Below are positions 1-8,387 of a stretch of 45,993 nt of DNA, one piece after another. Origin of the DNA: Methanobacteriota archaeon (GTDB lineage Archaea; JAADCQ01; Methanopyri; Methanopyrales; Methanopyraceae). A program made the translations under genes and the position numbers. The notes beneath the pieces were generated by a model, which had not been told where the DNA came from, made no database searches, and saw nothing but the letters and a program-made list of their open reading frames with translations. How positions within the stretch are numbered: the stretch's first letter is position 1; every line of letters begins with the position of its first letter. The stretch lies in the NCBI GenBank assembly GCA_027064305.1, contig JAMOPY010000025.1, forward strand, positions 1 to 45,993, written 5' to 3'.

Positions 1-2276
1 GCGGCGACGGCCTGTCCCAGCGAGAGCCCGCCGTCGCCGGCCGGGACCTCGTGGTGCTCTCGGAGGCCGGGGACGCGCCGCCGGAGCTCGAGCGTGATGA
101 TCTCGTTGTTCATCACGCCGCCGGAGGCGAGGACGGGCTCGCGCTCCCGGTGTTCCTCGATGAGTCGGGCGAAGCCGCGGGCCAGGGCGAGGTGGGCGGT
201 CAGCGCGTAGGCCCGGTCCCCGGTCTCCGCGGCCCGCGCGACGGTCTCGGAGGCGTCGAGCCGGCGGCCGTGCTTTAGCTCGAACTCGGGCTCGGGCGCG
301 TCCTTCACGCGGGCCGCGACGGCCTCGAGCTTCATGGCGGGCTCGCCCTCGTACGTGCGCCTGTAGCAGACGCCCAGGCCGGCGCTGACCGCGTCGAGGA
401 AGCGGCCGGCGCTCGTGGTGAACAGCCGGGGTCGTTCCAGCTGCGACAGCAGGACCTCCAGCTCCCGCTCCCCGTGCTTGAGAGCGTCCGGGCGCTCGCG
501 GAGGTGTCGCTCGAGGAGGTCTCGTATCTCCTCCGGGTCCCGGCCGGCGGCGTGCAGGTGCGCGGCGGTCATGCGCAGGGGGTGGTGGGTGGCCGCGTCG
601 CCGCCGGGCATGGGGACGGGCTCGAGGTGGGCGAGTCGCTCGTAGTCGTCGCCCTCCAGGAGGAGGAGCTCCCCTCCCCAGGCGTTTCCGTCCTCTCCGT
701 ACCCGTATCCGTCCATCACCAGGGCGAGGAGGGGCTCTTCGGCCGGGTTGAGCCCGTGCTCGGCGGCGCAGGCGAGGGCGTGGGCGTGGTGGTGCTGGAC
801 GCGGACGAGCTCCAGGTCGTGCTCCTCGGCCCAGCGCCGGGCGAGCTGGGTGGTGGGAAAGTTGGGGTGCAGGTCGCAGGCGACGGCGTCCACGTCCTCC
901 CAGTCCAGTCGCAGGAGCCGCATCAGGTGCTCCACGGCCCGCTGAAGGAAGTCGAGGGTGGGGGCCCGGCTCGTGTTGCCGATGTGCTGGCTGAGGTACG
1001 CCCGGCCGCGGTGCAGGAGGCAGGCGGTCACGTCCAGCTCGGGCCCGACGGCGACGACGGTGAGGTCCTTCGGGGCCCAGTCGAGCTCGATGGGCTCGGG
1101 CACGTACCCGCGGGAGCGTCGGAGGGGGCGGGGTCTGCCTCCCACCGGGCGGACGACGGAGTCGTCGCAGCGGGCCGCGATCCGGCGGTCGTGGACGAGG
1201 AAGTAGTCGGCGACGCCGCTCAGCCGCCGGAGGGCGTCCCGGTTCCGGATGGCCATGGGCTCACCGGGCGGGTTGGCGGAGGTCATGACGATGGCGGGCT
1301 CGTCGAGGAACCGGCGGAACATGATGTGGTGCAGGCCCGCGTACGGGAGCATGACGCCGACGGTGTGGAGGCCGGGCGCCACGAGGTCGGAGAGCGGGAA
1401 GGGCTCGCGCTTCGGGAGCACGACGATGGGGCGGACGGGTCCGGTGAGCAGCTCCTCGGCCGCCTCGTCCACGCGGGCGAAGGTGCGGACGTCCTCGAGG
1501 GAGCCGGACATGACGGCGAAGGGCTGCTGGGGTCGGTTCAGCCGCTCTCGGAGGCGGCGTACCGGCCCGTCCTCCGTGGTCTTGCACGCCAGGTGGAAGC
1601 CGCCGATCCCCTTGATCGCGACGATGCCTCCCTCCTCGATGATCCGGCAGGCCTCGCGGATGGCGGTCAGCTCGTCGTCCTCCACGACCTCCCCCTCGGC
1701 GTCGAGCAGCCGGTAGCGCGGTCCGCACCTCGGGCAGCAGGCGACCTGGGCGTGGTACCGCCGGTCCTCGGGGTCCTCGTACTCGCGGCGGCACTCCTCG
1801 CACAGTGGGAAGTCGGCCATGGTGGTGTTTTCGCGGTCGTAGGGGATGCCCTCGATGATCGTGAATCTGGGGCCGCAGTTGGTGCAGCCGGTGAACGGGT
1901 AGAGGTACCGCCGGTCCCGGGGGTCGAACATCTCCCGGAGGCAGTCCTCGCAGACGGGGGCGTCCGGTGGGATCTGGAGCTCGACCTCGTCCCGGGCCTC
2001 GCTCCGTTCGATGCGGAAGCCGGAGCCGGGTTCGATCTCCTCGTCGCAGGGCTCGACGCGGACCTCGCGGACGCGGGCGAGCGGTGGGTGCTCGCGCTGG
2101 AGTCGCCGGACGAGCTCGCGGACCTTCTCGCGGTCCGCGAGAACGACGATCTCGACCTCGGAGCCGAGGTTCCGGACGTAGCCGTCCAGCCCCATCTCGG
2201 TGCAGAGCCGGTACGCGAAGGGGCGGAAGCCCACGCCCTGCACGATGCCCCGGACGAGGAGCCTCCAGGCCCTCAT
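1..2276 (-). CDS. hypF: HypF carbamoyltransferase, hydrogenase maturation (3' end cut by window)
   Basis: HypF makes thiocarbamate on HypE from carbamoyl phosphate, the source of the cyanide ligands of [NiFe] hydrogenases. I translated the minus strand by hand from ATG 2276. The frame stays open to the window edge (758 codons), so only a few C-terminal residues should be missing. Domains in order: an acylphosphatase domain (VQGVGFRPF near residue 13); two CX2CX18CX2C zinc fingers (about 107-185); a YrdC-like domain containing ARCDDSVVR; and a Kae1-like domain with the VQHHHAHALAC metal-binding motif. The sequence reaches DGGLSLGQAVAA, the usual end of the family. The ATG overlaps the stop of the upstream 374-residue gene (ATGA), which implies translational coupling. 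Placement behind mmp10 puts a nickel-enzyme maturation gene next to an MCR maturation gene. Confidence 0.95.
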   Translation of the reverse strand, partial: MRAWRLLVRGIVQGVGFRPFAYRLCTEMGLDGYVRNLGSEVEIVVLADREKVRELVRRLQREHPPLARVREVRVEPCDEEIEPGSGFRIERSEARDEVELQIPPDAPVCEDCLREMFDPRDRRYLYPFTGCTNCGPRFTIIEGIPYDRENTTMADFPLCEECRREYEDPEDRRYHAQVACCPRCGPRYRLLDAEGEVVEDDELTAIREACRIIEEGGIVAIKGIGGFHLACKTTEDGPVRRLRERLNRPQQPFAVMSGSLEDVRTFARVDEAAEELLTGPVRPIVVLPKREPFPLSDLVAPGLHTVGVMLPYAGLHHIMFRRFLDEPAIVMTSANPPGEPMAIRNRDALRRLSGVADYFLVHDRRIAARCDDSVVRPVGGRPRPLRRSRGYVPEPIELDWAPKDLTVVAVGPELDVTACLLHRGRAYLSQHIGNTSRAPTLDFLQRAVEHLMRLLRLDWEDVDAVACDLHPNFPTTQLARRWAEEHDLELVRVQHHHAHALACAAEHGLNPAEEPLLALVMDGYGYGEDGNAWGGELLLLEGDDYERLAHLEPVPMPGGDAATHHPLRMTAAHLHAAGRDPEEIRDLLERHLRERPDALKHGERELEVLLSQLERPRLFTTSAGRFLDAVSAGLGVCYRRTYEGEPAMKLEAVAARVKDAPEPEFELKHGRRLDASETVARAAETGDRAYALTAHLALARGFARLIEEHREREPVLASGGVMNNEIITLELRRRVPGLREHHEVPAGDGGLSLGQAVA

Positions 2277-3397
2277 ACTCCGAACCGCTCTTCCTGCCAG
2301 TCCTGGTCCTCAAAGTACTCGGAGAGGACCTCGGCGGCGACGCTGGTGGAGACGCCGGTGCGGGCGGCCAGGTGCACGGTGGAGAGGTTCTCGCCGTGGA
2401 CGGCGAGGACGATGGGGAGCTCCCGCTCCGCCCGCTCGGCGTCGGAGGCGGCGTCCACGAGCAGGCTGATGTCCACCTCGTCCTTCCACTTCATCTTCCG
2501 GTTCACGACGCTGCGCTTCGCCAGCTTCTCGGCCACGGAGCCCCCGCGCGGGTGCTTGCTGAGGATGGCCCAGAACCCGCGCTTCAGGACGACCTCCGCG
2601 AGGACCTCCTCGTCGTCCAGCGCCCGCTCGCCGAGCCGCGTGGGCTCGCAGACCTCCGGGTCCGGGTGGACGAGGAGGTACCGGACCAGGGTCTTGTAGT
2701 ACCGCAGGAACGTGCTCTCCGACACGTCCAGCTCGGACATGACGAGCTCCGGGTCGCGCAGCTCGTCCACCAGCTCCAGCGTCTCCATCAGCGACGGTGG
2801 GGACAGCGGGTTGGTCACGTAGGGCTCCAGGGAGAGCCGCACCCGCCACTGGTGCGAGGGGAGGAGCCGCGCGTAGGCGAACCCGTGCACCGAGGCCTCC
2901 ACGAACTCGGCGTAGTCCCGCGGGGCGGAGTTGAGCGTGTACCCGATCGTCCGCCCGAGCACGCTGTTCGAGATCGAGCCCTCGGAGGTCCGGACGAAGG
3001 ACATGTCCGGGCCCGGCTGCCGCCGGATCTCCCCGTCGTTCACCAGGAGCCTGTTCAACCTCCGCAGCGCGCCCTCCAGCGTCCCCGAGTCGTGGACCGC
3101 GGCCTCGACCGGCTCCATCGTGTACTCGCCGAGCACCTCCCGGAACAGGCTCGCCTCCCGCAGGGCCGCGACCGTGAGCATCGCCCCCTCCCTCGGGTTA
3201 CTCAGCCCGGCCAGGATGTCCCGAGCCTTCTCGTACTCCCGGTGCACCAGGAGGGCGGCGGCCGTCGAGATGAGGTACTCGTACTCGTTCGCGATCCGCG
3301 CCTCCCGGATGATCCGCGCCAGCCGCTGATAGAGCGTCTTCACCTTCCGCAGCTCCGAGCGCATCTCCATCAGCGTGGCTATCGCGTCGTGATCCAA
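2273..3397 (-). CDS. Unrecognised 374-residue protein between mmp10 and hypF
   Basis: I do not recognise the family. The protein is soluble, mostly alpha-helical and acidic, with no signal peptide or membrane segment. It has no Cys cluster or nucleotide-binding loop that I can see. Two stretches resemble helix-turn-helix units: VMSELDVSESTFLRYYKTL (about residues 219-237) and VHLAARTGVSTSVAAEVLSE (about 345-364). A DNA- or RNA-binding role is therefore possible but unproven. The start is taken at TTG 3397, which follows a GGGGGAG purine run that overlaps the end of mmp10. The first ATG in frame is 11 codons in. It lies 2 nt after the mmp10 stop and overlaps hypF by ATGA, so all three genes are probably one transcript. 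Confidence 0.85.
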   Translation of the reverse strand: MDHDAIATLMEMRSELRKVKTLYQRLARIIREARIANEYEYLISTAAALLVHREYEKARDILAGLSNPREGAMLTVAALREASLFREVLGEYTMEPVEAAVHDSGTLEGALRRLNRLLVNDGEIRRQPGPDMSFVRTSEGSISNSVLGRTIGYTLNSAPRDYAEFVEASVHGFAYARLLPSHQWRVRLSLEPYVTNPLSPPSLMETLELVDELRDPELVMSELDVSESTFLRYYKTLVRYLLVHPDPEVCEPTRLGERALDDEEVLAEVVLKRGFWAILSKHPRGGSVAEKLAKRSVVNRKMKWKDEVDISLLVDAASDAERAERELPIVLAVHGENLSTVHLAARTGVSTSVAAEVLSEYFEDQDWQEERFGV

Positions 3398-3399
3398 CG

Positions 3400-4698
3400 C
3401 TACTCCCCCATCAGGTTGACCCTTCGGATCAGCTCCTCGAACGCGTTCAGCTCGAACTCGATGACCTCCTCCCGGGTCACCTCACAACTCGCCTCGCCGT
3501 CCAGCGTGAGCCGGTCCGGCCCACGCAGCACGATCCTCTCGAAACCGTCTCGTTTTAACAGTTCCTCCGCCGTGGAATCGTGAACCAGCGCCCGTCCGGG
3601 GAGCACCACCGTCCGCTCCAGCCCGCTCACGTCCAGCCCCCGCAGATCCTCCTCGGTGATCAGGCACGCGACGTCCTTCTCCACCGCCACCACGCTCACC
3701 CGCTCCCCGCCTCGCACGTACCGAAACACCTCCTCCAGCATCGGCGCCGCCACCCGACCCGTGATCAGCGAGCACCGCACCTCCACCTCCGGCAGCAACT
3801 CCCCCAACTCCTCCCCCAGCGACCGCAGCGCGAACGGCGCCCCCGTCTCCGGGTCCCACACCGGCGTGCCCGTCACCCGGAAGGAGAACTCCTCGTGCAC
3901 CTCCGACACGATCCGCCGGAACTCCTCGATCCCGTGCGGCTCCACGTCCAGGACCGGATCGTTGCCCAGGATGATCCCGTGCTCCCGACGCGTCCCCAGC
4001 CGCATCAGCAGGAGCGCGTCGATCCCCAGCTCCTCCAACCACTCGCACGTCTCCCACAGGACCTCCCCGTCGTTCACCCCCGGAATCAGCACGGCCGCCA
4101 CCATCACCTCCCGACACTCGTCCGCGAACACCTCCAACGCCCGCAGCGAGGCCTCGGGCGAGGGATCCCGCATCCACTCCCGCCGCAGCCCCGGGTCCGC
4201 GGCGAAGAGCGTGAACGAGACCGACTCCACGCCCAACCGGCACAGCTCCTCCGCCTCCTCCGGATCCTCGAACCCCTTCCCGCTCGTGTAACCCAGCTTG
4301 AACCTCCGCAGCCCCAGCGCGTCCCGGAGCAGGCCCAGCAGCTCCGGCAACCACGGGTAGTTGCTCACGTCCCCGCCCCCGCTCACCTCCACCAGCCCGT
4401 CCTCCGGCGGGCCCTGCATGGCCACCGTCATGTGCACCGCCTGCAGCACCGCCTGCGGGGGCCGGAAGGGCCCGTGATCCTCCCACACGCGATCCCGGCA
4501 GTACTCGCACCCCACGGTCCCCGGCGGGCAGTGCCGGCACCCGAACGCCCGCTTGCGCCGCCAGTCCACGCCCCGGAAGTAGCAGTACCGGCAGAACCCG
4601 CCGCAGTCGACCCCGGGCCGACCCCCCACGTCCGCCAGTACGGGCACCCTACCACCCCGGGCGGCTCCTCGGACCGAGGCGCCCGGCCGGGCCGTCAC
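3400..4698 (-). CDS. mmp10: Mmp10 radical-SAM McrA arginine methyltransferase
   Basis: Methanogenesis marker 10 installs the 5-methyl group on the active-site arginine of McrA (Arg274 here). The sequence has the family's N-terminal signature: [20 protein letters not shown] with a CX3CX2C radical-SAM motif (Cys32, 36, 39), then a second Cys-rich block [15 protein letters not shown] (Cys54, 57, 64, 67). [14 protein letters not shown] glycine-rich stretch typical of SAM binding follows. The open frame continues far upstream over the mcrB promoter and mcrB. I chose GTG 4698 because AGGAGGG lies 9 nt before it and because it starts just before the conserved region, giving 432 residues. It is divergent from mcrB, whose complex contains its substrate. 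The link is strong by both homology and position. Confidence 0.93.
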   Translation of the reverse strand: MTARPGASVRGAARGGRVPVLADVGGRPGVDCGGFCRYCYFRGVDWRRKRAFGCRHCPPGTVGCEYCRDRVWEDHGPFRPPQAVLQAVHMTVAMQGPPEDGLVEVSGGGDVSNYPWLPELLGLLRDALGLRRFKLGYTSGKGFEDPEEAEELCRLGVESVSFTLFAADPGLRREWMRDPSPEASLRALEVFADECREVMVAAVLIPGVNDGEVLWETCEWLEELGIDALLLMRLGTRREHGIILGNDPVLDVEPHGIEEFRRIVSEVHEEFSFRVTGTPVWDPETGAPFALRSLGEELGELLPEVEVRCSLITGRVAAPMLEEVFRYVRGGERVSVVAVEKDVACLITEEDLRGLDVSGLERTVVLPGRALVHDSTAEELLKRDGFERIVLRGPDRLTLDGEASCEVTREEVIEFELNAFEELIRRVNLMGE

Positions 4699-4740
4699 AT
4701 GGTTTACCCTCCTACATGATAACACGGAACCGCCGACCGG

Positions 4741-4763
4741 TAAATATGGAAACCCTTTAAACG
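4741..4763. promoter_or_regulatory. Back-to-back promoters for mcrB (+) and mmp10 (-)
   Basis: On the plus strand GGAAACCCTTTAAACG (4748-4763) reads as BRE plus TATA. The TATA centre lies about 40 nt before the mcrB ATG, predicting a leader of about 15 nt. On the minus strand CCATATTTACC (4740-4750) is a TATA-like box about 45 nt before the mmp10 GTG. The two boxes are about 10 bp apart. This assignment is from sequence alone; no transcript data. Confidence 0.6.
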
Positions 4764-4798
4764 CGGGCCGACCCGCCGAACCCCGGGGGTCCCGCCCC

Positions 4799-6133
4799 AT
4801 GGCCCGCAGGTTCGAGGACACGGTCGACCTGTACGACGACCGGGGTAACTGCGTCGCCGAGGACGTGCCCATCGAGGTGCTCTCCCCGATGCGGAACGAG
4901 GCGATCCAGAGCATCGTCCGGGACATCAAGCGCACCGTGGCGGTCGACCTGGAGGGGATCGAGAACGCGCTCCGGAACGCCGCGGTCGGCGGCAAGATGA
5001 TGAAGATCCCGGGCCGCGAGCTGGACGTGGACGTGGTGGACAACGCCGAGGCGATCGCGGACAAGGTCGAGGAGATGATCCGCGTCCACGAGGACGACGA
5101 CACGAACGTCGAGCCCATGTACGACGGTAAGCGACTCCTGGTCCAGCTCCCGACCGAGCGCGTGGAGGTGATGGCGGACCCGTACGCCGGCACCATGCAG
5201 GCCGGCATGGCCGTCGTGCACGCGATCATCGACGTGTGCGAGGTGGACATGTGGGACGCGAACATGGTCAAGGCGGCCGTCTTCGGCCGGTACCCGCAGA
5301 CGATCGACTACCACGGCGGTAACGTCTCCTCCATGCTGGACGTCTCGATGAAGCAGGAGGGCGTGGGCTACGCGCTGCGGAACGTCATGGTCAACCACAT
5401 CGTGGCCGCCACGCGGAAGAACGCGATGCAGGCCGTGTGCCTGGCCGCGACCCTGGAGCAGACCGCCATGTTCGAGATGGGCGACGCGCTGGGCCCGTTC
5501 GAGCGCCTGCACCTGCTGGGCTACGCGTACCAGGGCCTGAACGCGGACAACATGGTCTACGAGATCGTGAAGAAGCACGGCAAGGAGGGCACCGTCGGCT
5601 CCGTCGTTCGCGAGGTCGTGGAGCGCGCGCTCGAGGACGGCGTGATCGAGGTTAAGGAGGAGCTGCCGTCCGGCTTCAAGGTCTACAAGGCCAACGACAT
5701 GGACCTCTGGAACGCGTACGCCGCGGCCGGCCTCGTCGCCGCGGTCATGGTCAACCAGGGTGCGGCCCGCGCCGCCCAGGGCGTCAGCGCGACGATCCTG
5801 TACTACAACGACCTGCTCGAGTACGAGACCGGGCTTCCGGGCGTCGACTTCGGCCGCGCCCAGGGTACCGCGGTCGGCTTCAGCTTCTTCAGCCACTCGA
5901 TCTACGGGGGCGGCGGCCCGGGTATCTTCAACGGCAACCACATCGTGACGCGGCACTCGAAGGGCTTCGCGATCCCGCCCGTGGCCGCGGCGATGGCCCT
6001 GGACGCCGGCACCCAGATGTTCAGCCCGGAGGTCACCAGCAAGCTGATCGGCGACGTGTTCGGCGAGATCGACGAGTTCCGCGAGCCGATGAAGTACATC
6101 ATGGAGGCCGCCGCCGAGGAGGCGAAGCGCTAA
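4799..6133 (+). CDS. mcrB: Methyl-coenzyme M reductase beta subunit
   Basis: Beta subunit of the (alpha-beta-gamma)2 MCR, which reduces methyl-coenzyme M with coenzyme B to methane and heterodisulfide. The protein has 444 residues, normal for the family. The C-terminal block [20 protein letters not shown] and [10 protein letters not shown] carries the active-site Tyr (Tyr369 here, family Tyr367) and the residues lining the coenzyme B channel. The alanine/glycine-rich middle ([26 protein letters not shown]) is also typical. It starts at ATG 4799 after CGGGGGTCCCGCCCC. It is first in the mcrBDCGA cluster, preceded by a strong TATA element. Confidence 0.98.
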   Translation: MARRFEDTVDLYDDRGNCVAEDVPIEVLSPMRNEAIQSIVRDIKRTVAVDLEGIENALRNAAVGGKMMKIPGRELDVDVVDNAEAIADKVEEMIRVHEDDDTNVEPMYDGKRLLVQLPTERVEVMADPYAGTMQAGMAVVHAIIDVCEVDMWDANMVKAAVFGRYPQTIDYHGGNVSSMLDVSMKQEGVGYALRNVMVNHIVAATRKNAMQAVCLAATLEQTAMFEMGDALGPFERLHLLGYAYQGLNADNMVYEIVKKHGKEGTVGSVVREVVERALEDGVIEVKEELPSGFKVYKANDMDLWNAYAAAGLVAAVMVNQGAARAAQGVSATILYYNDLLEYETGLPGVDFGRAQGTAVGFSFFSHSIYGGGGPGIFNGNHIVTRHSKGFAIPPVAAAMALDAGTQMFSPEVTSKLIGDVFGEIDEFREPMKYIMEAAAEEAKR

Positions 6134-6162
6134 GGGTCCCGCCCCCGCACGCCCCCGGCCAA

Positions 6163-6183
6163 TCGTTACGAAACTCGTAACGA
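6163..6183. repeat. 9-bp inverted repeat, copy 1 (mcrB-mcrD gap)
   Basis: Perfect arms TCGTTACGA and TCGTAACGA are separated by AAC. The same arms recur at 28802-28822 with spacer TAC. It lies between the mcrB stop and the mcrD ribosome-binding site. Role unknown; it could be an operator or an RNA hairpin. Confidence 0.85.
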
Positions 6184-6184
6184 G

Positions 6185-6199
6185 GGGGTCGACCCCGTG
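6185..6199 (+). promoter_or_regulatory. mcrD ribosome-binding site inside a perfect palindrome
   Basis: GGGGTCGACCCC (6185-6196) is a 12-bp perfect palindrome ending directly before the GTG start at 6197. The G-run is the only plausible Shine-Dalgarno site, so the CCCC can pair with it and hide it. Confidence 0.6.
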
Positions 6200-6760
6200 C
6201 CCGAGCGCGAGCGCCCCCGCCTGCTCGAGCGCCGGGTGCCCAAGGGGGCCAAGCCCGAGATCCAGATCTTCCCGGAGCGCCTCCTCAGCGCCAAGACCGT
6301 GGAGCGGCTGCTCAACGCGATCGTCGAGCGCGTCGACGGCATCGGCCGCATCGTCCTCCACGGGCCCGGCCTCCCCAAGGTCGTCCCCTTCGGCCCCGCC
6401 CGCGGCGAGCCCGTCAAGCACCCCGAGCGACGCCCCATCCGGATCCAGGACGAAGAGGTCCCCATGAAGGTGCAGACCGGGCAGATCATCATCGAGGTGG
6501 AGGACGAGGAGCGCCTCGACGAGATCACCGCGCAGATCGAGGAGATCTGCCGGGAGATCCTCCCCTGCGACTTCCAGGTCCAGACCGGGCGCTTCACCCG
6601 ACACCGCCCCACGGTGACCGACTACCTCAAGTTCGGGGAGAAGGGCGTGAAGGAGCTGGACGACCGCCTCCTGGGCCTCGTGGAACCCCGCGCCCGACTG
6701 TCGGACCGGGTGTCGATCCTAAAGGCGAGGAGGAACGAGGAGGAAGAGGACGAGAAGTAA
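6197..6760 (+). CDS. mcrD: McrD, MCR operon protein D
   Basis: Accessory protein encoded in most mcr operons. It is not part of the purified enzyme. It is thought to bind MCR and help its assembly or activation, though its exact role is unsettled. The 187-residue protein shows family landmarks: [20 protein letters not shown] near the N-terminus, VLHGPGLP, and the mid-protein segment [14 protein letters not shown]. The C-terminal tail is strongly acidic (EEEEDEK). The start is GTG 6197 preceded by GAGGGGGT. The 63-nt gap after mcrB contains a 9-bp inverted repeat. The stop TAA is followed at once by GGGGG, which appears to serve mcrC. Confidence 0.95.
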   Translation: MPERERPRLLERRVPKGAKPEIQIFPERLLSAKTVERLLNAIVERVDGIGRIVLHGPGLPKVVPFGPARGEPVKHPERRPIRIQDEEVPMKVQTGQIIIEVEDEERLDEITAQIEEICREILPCDFQVQTGRFTRHRPTVTDYLKFGEKGVKELDDRLLGLVEPRARLSDRVSILKARRNEEEEDEK

Positions 6761-6773
6761 GGGGGTCACCACC

Positions 6774-7379
6774 ACGCGCGTCGGCCGGGAGACCTACGTG
6801 GTCGCCTGCCGCGAGGCCATGGGCATGGGCAAGGGCGGCAGCCTCGCCCAGCGGGGCACCATCGCCGAGGCGGAGCGGAACGAGGTCATCGCCGTCGCCA
6901 TGTCCCCCGGCGCCCGGCACATCACCAAGCCCGTGTGCGAGATCACCTACGCGCTCCGCGAGGCCGGGATCCACACCAGCGTCCTCGTACTCAACGCGGG
7001 CTCCGGCGTGCCCGAGGAGGCCCCCGTCCAGACGGGCTCCACCATGGGCATCGAGCCCCGGGAGGCCGAGTACATCAACCGGCACGAGGTCGCCGTCATC
7101 CACCTCGGCAACGTCAAGCAGCACATCGTCTGGAAGGCCCGCCTCATCCTCAAGCACTGCGACGTCCGCGCCGTGATCGTCTGCCAGACGCCCGTCGACT
7201 TCGAGGACTTCGCCAAGGTCGGCTGCCGCACCCGCCTCGTCGCCCCGCCCGAGCCCGAGACCCGAGGGATCGTGGACGAGATCGTCACCGGGGTCATTCG
7301 CGGCGAGACCGTTCCCGCCTACAAGATCGAGGAGATCGTCGGGAAGGTCCGGCGCGCCCTGCGCCGCGCCCGGGCGTGA
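6774..7379 (+). CDS. mcrC: McrC, MCR operon protein C (probable ACG start)
   Basis: McrC is a subunit of the ATP-dependent MCR activation complex. The core matches the family well: [37 protein letters not shown], the segment [12 protein letters not shown], and [14 protein letters not shown]. The only ATG/GTG/TTG start in frame near the N-terminus is GTG 6798 (193 residues). However, the eight codons before it read TRVGRETY, which match the N-terminus of other McrC proteins. They are preceded by TAA-GGGGGTCACCACC, exactly the layout that precedes GTG in mtrD. I therefore place the start at ACG 6774 (201 residues), with 6798 as the alternative. Identity is certain; the start is inference. Confidence 0.9.
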   Translation, partial: TRVGRETYVVACREAMGMGKGGSLAQRGTIAEAERNEVIAVAMSPGARHITKPVCEITYALREAGIHTSVLVLNAGSGVPEEAPVQTGSTMGIEPREAEYINRHEVAVIHLGNVKQHIVWKARLILKHCDVRAVIVCQTPVDFEDFAKVGCRTRLVAPPEPETRGIVDEIVTGVIRGETVPAYKIEEIVGKVRRALRRARA

Positions 7380-7380
7380 T

Positions 7381-7412
7381 TACCGCGACCGGGCGGTCTA
7401 AACACCGCGGTA
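7381..7412 (+). repeat. Nested inverted repeats just after mcrC
   Basis: Outer arms TACCGCG (7381-7387) and CGCGGTA (7406-7412) enclose a smaller hairpin ACCG-GG-CGGT (7388-7397). The structure begins 2 nt after the mcrC stop, upstream of the mcrG promoter. It may be an RNA structure, a processing site or a terminator. There is no T-run after it. Confidence 0.6.
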
Positions 7413-7450
7413 CCACGCGCCGTTCCCCAACGTAACCCCGCCCCCCTTGT

Positions 7451-7466
7451 CGAAACCCCTTTAAAA
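7451..7466 (+). promoter_or_regulatory. Internal promoter for mcrG
   Basis: CGAAACCCCTTTAAAA resembles the mcrB element (GGAAACCCTTTAAACG). Its TATA centre is about 38 nt before the mcrG ATG, giving a predicted leader of about 12 nt. The gap of 121 nt after mcrC, large for this cluster, supports an independent start site. Confidence 0.6.
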
Positions 7467-7485
7467 TTAGGCGGGGACCGCCCCA

Positions 7486-7500
7486 CCGGGGGACTCCCGG
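7486..7500 (+). promoter_or_regulatory. mcrG ribosome-binding site in a hairpin
   Basis: CCGGG-GGACT-CCCGG is a perfect 5-bp stem that abuts the ATG at 7501 and contains the GGGGGA Shine-Dalgarno-like run. Confidence 0.6.
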
Positions 7501-8298
7501 ATGGCCGAGAACGTGCGCGACGAGATGGCCGAGAAGGCCCAGTTCTACCCGGGCGAGACCAAGATCGCCGAGAACCGGCGCAAGTACATGGACCCGACCC
7601 AGGAGCTGAAGCGCCTGCGCGAGATCCCCGACGAGGACATCGTCCGCCTGCTCGGCCACCGCGAGCCGGGTGAGGAGTACCCGAGCGTGCACCCGCCGCT
7701 GGAGGAGATGGAGGAGCCGGAGTGCCCGATCCGCGAGCTGGTCGAGCCCACCGAGGGGGCCAAGGCGGGCGACCGGATCCGGTACATCCAGTTCACCGAC
7801 TCCGTCTACTTCGCCCCGATCCACCCGTACATCCGCGCCCGCATGTACATGTGGCGCTACCGCGGCGTGGACACGGGCACCCTGTCCGGGCGACAGATCA
7901 TCGAGGTGCGCGAGCGCGACCTGGAGAAGATTTCCAAGGAGCTGCTCGAGACCGAGATCTTCGACCCGGCCCGGACCGGCGTCCGCGGCGCGACCGTGCA
8001 CGGTCACTCCCTGCGACTCGACGAGAACGGCCTGATGTTCGACGCGCTCCGGCGCTACCGCCTGAACGAGGAGACGGGCGAGGTTGAGTACGTCAAGGAC
8101 CAGGTGGGCGTCGAGCTGGACGAGCCCATCCCCGTGGGCAAGCCCGCGGACGAGGACGAGCTGAAGGAGCGCACGACCATCTACCGGATCGACGGCGTCC
8201 CGTACCGGGAGGACGAGGAGCTCATCCAGGTCGTCCAGCGCATCCACGAGCTCCGCACCCTCGCCGGCTACCGGCCGGATGAGGCCGAGGGCAAGTAA
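7501..8298 (+). CDS. mcrG: Methyl-coenzyme M reductase gamma subunit
   Basis: Gamma subunit of MCR, which contributes to the coenzyme F430 pocket and substrate channel. The 265-residue product has the family blocks [20 protein letters not shown] at the N-terminus, [20 protein letters not shown] in the middle, and [20 protein letters not shown] followed by [10 protein letters not shown]. The start is ATG 7501, behind a G-run within a hairpin. It has its own TATA-like element 35-50 nt upstream, so gamma and alpha subunits may be made in extra amounts over McrD and McrC. Confidence 0.98.
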   Translation: MAENVRDEMAEKAQFYPGETKIAENRRKYMDPTQELKRLREIPDEDIVRLLGHREPGEEYPSVHPPLEEMEEPECPIRELVEPTEGAKAGDRIRYIQFTDSVYFAPIHPYIRARMYMWRYRGVDTGTLSGRQIIEVRERDLEKISKELLETEIFDPARTGVRGATVHGHSLRLDENGLMFDALRRYRLNEETGEVEYVKDQVGVELDEPIPVGKPADEDELKERTTIYRIDGVPYREDEELIQVVQRIHELRTLAGYRPDEAEGK

Positions 8299-8338
8299 CC
8301 TCACACCCCCCTCACACGCTCCACCCCTCCGAATATTT

Positions 8339-8353
8339 GGAAACGCTTAAGAA
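8339..8353 (+). promoter_or_regulatory. Internal promoter for mcrA
   Basis: GGAAACGCTTAAGAA is preceded by GAATATTT and repeats the layout of the mcrB element (AAATAT then GGAAACCCTTTAA). The TATA centre is about 39 nt before the mcrA ATG at 8388. Confidence 0.55.
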
Positions 8354-8387
8354 TCCGGATGAGACCCGCCGGATGGGGTGTGGCCGT

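Noticed and set aside
474-2699. 741-codon plus-strand open frame over hypF and the 374-residue gene
   Set aside because: It is antisense to clear HypF motifs on the minus strand. Its translation is low-complexity Gly/Val/Glu/Leu with no recognisable domain, as expected for the reverse of GC-rich coding sequence.
4699-5271. N-terminal extension of mmp10 to 5271
   Set aside because: The frame is open, but it covers the divergent promoter and the start of mcrB. The GTG at 4698 has a good ribosome-binding site and fits the family start.
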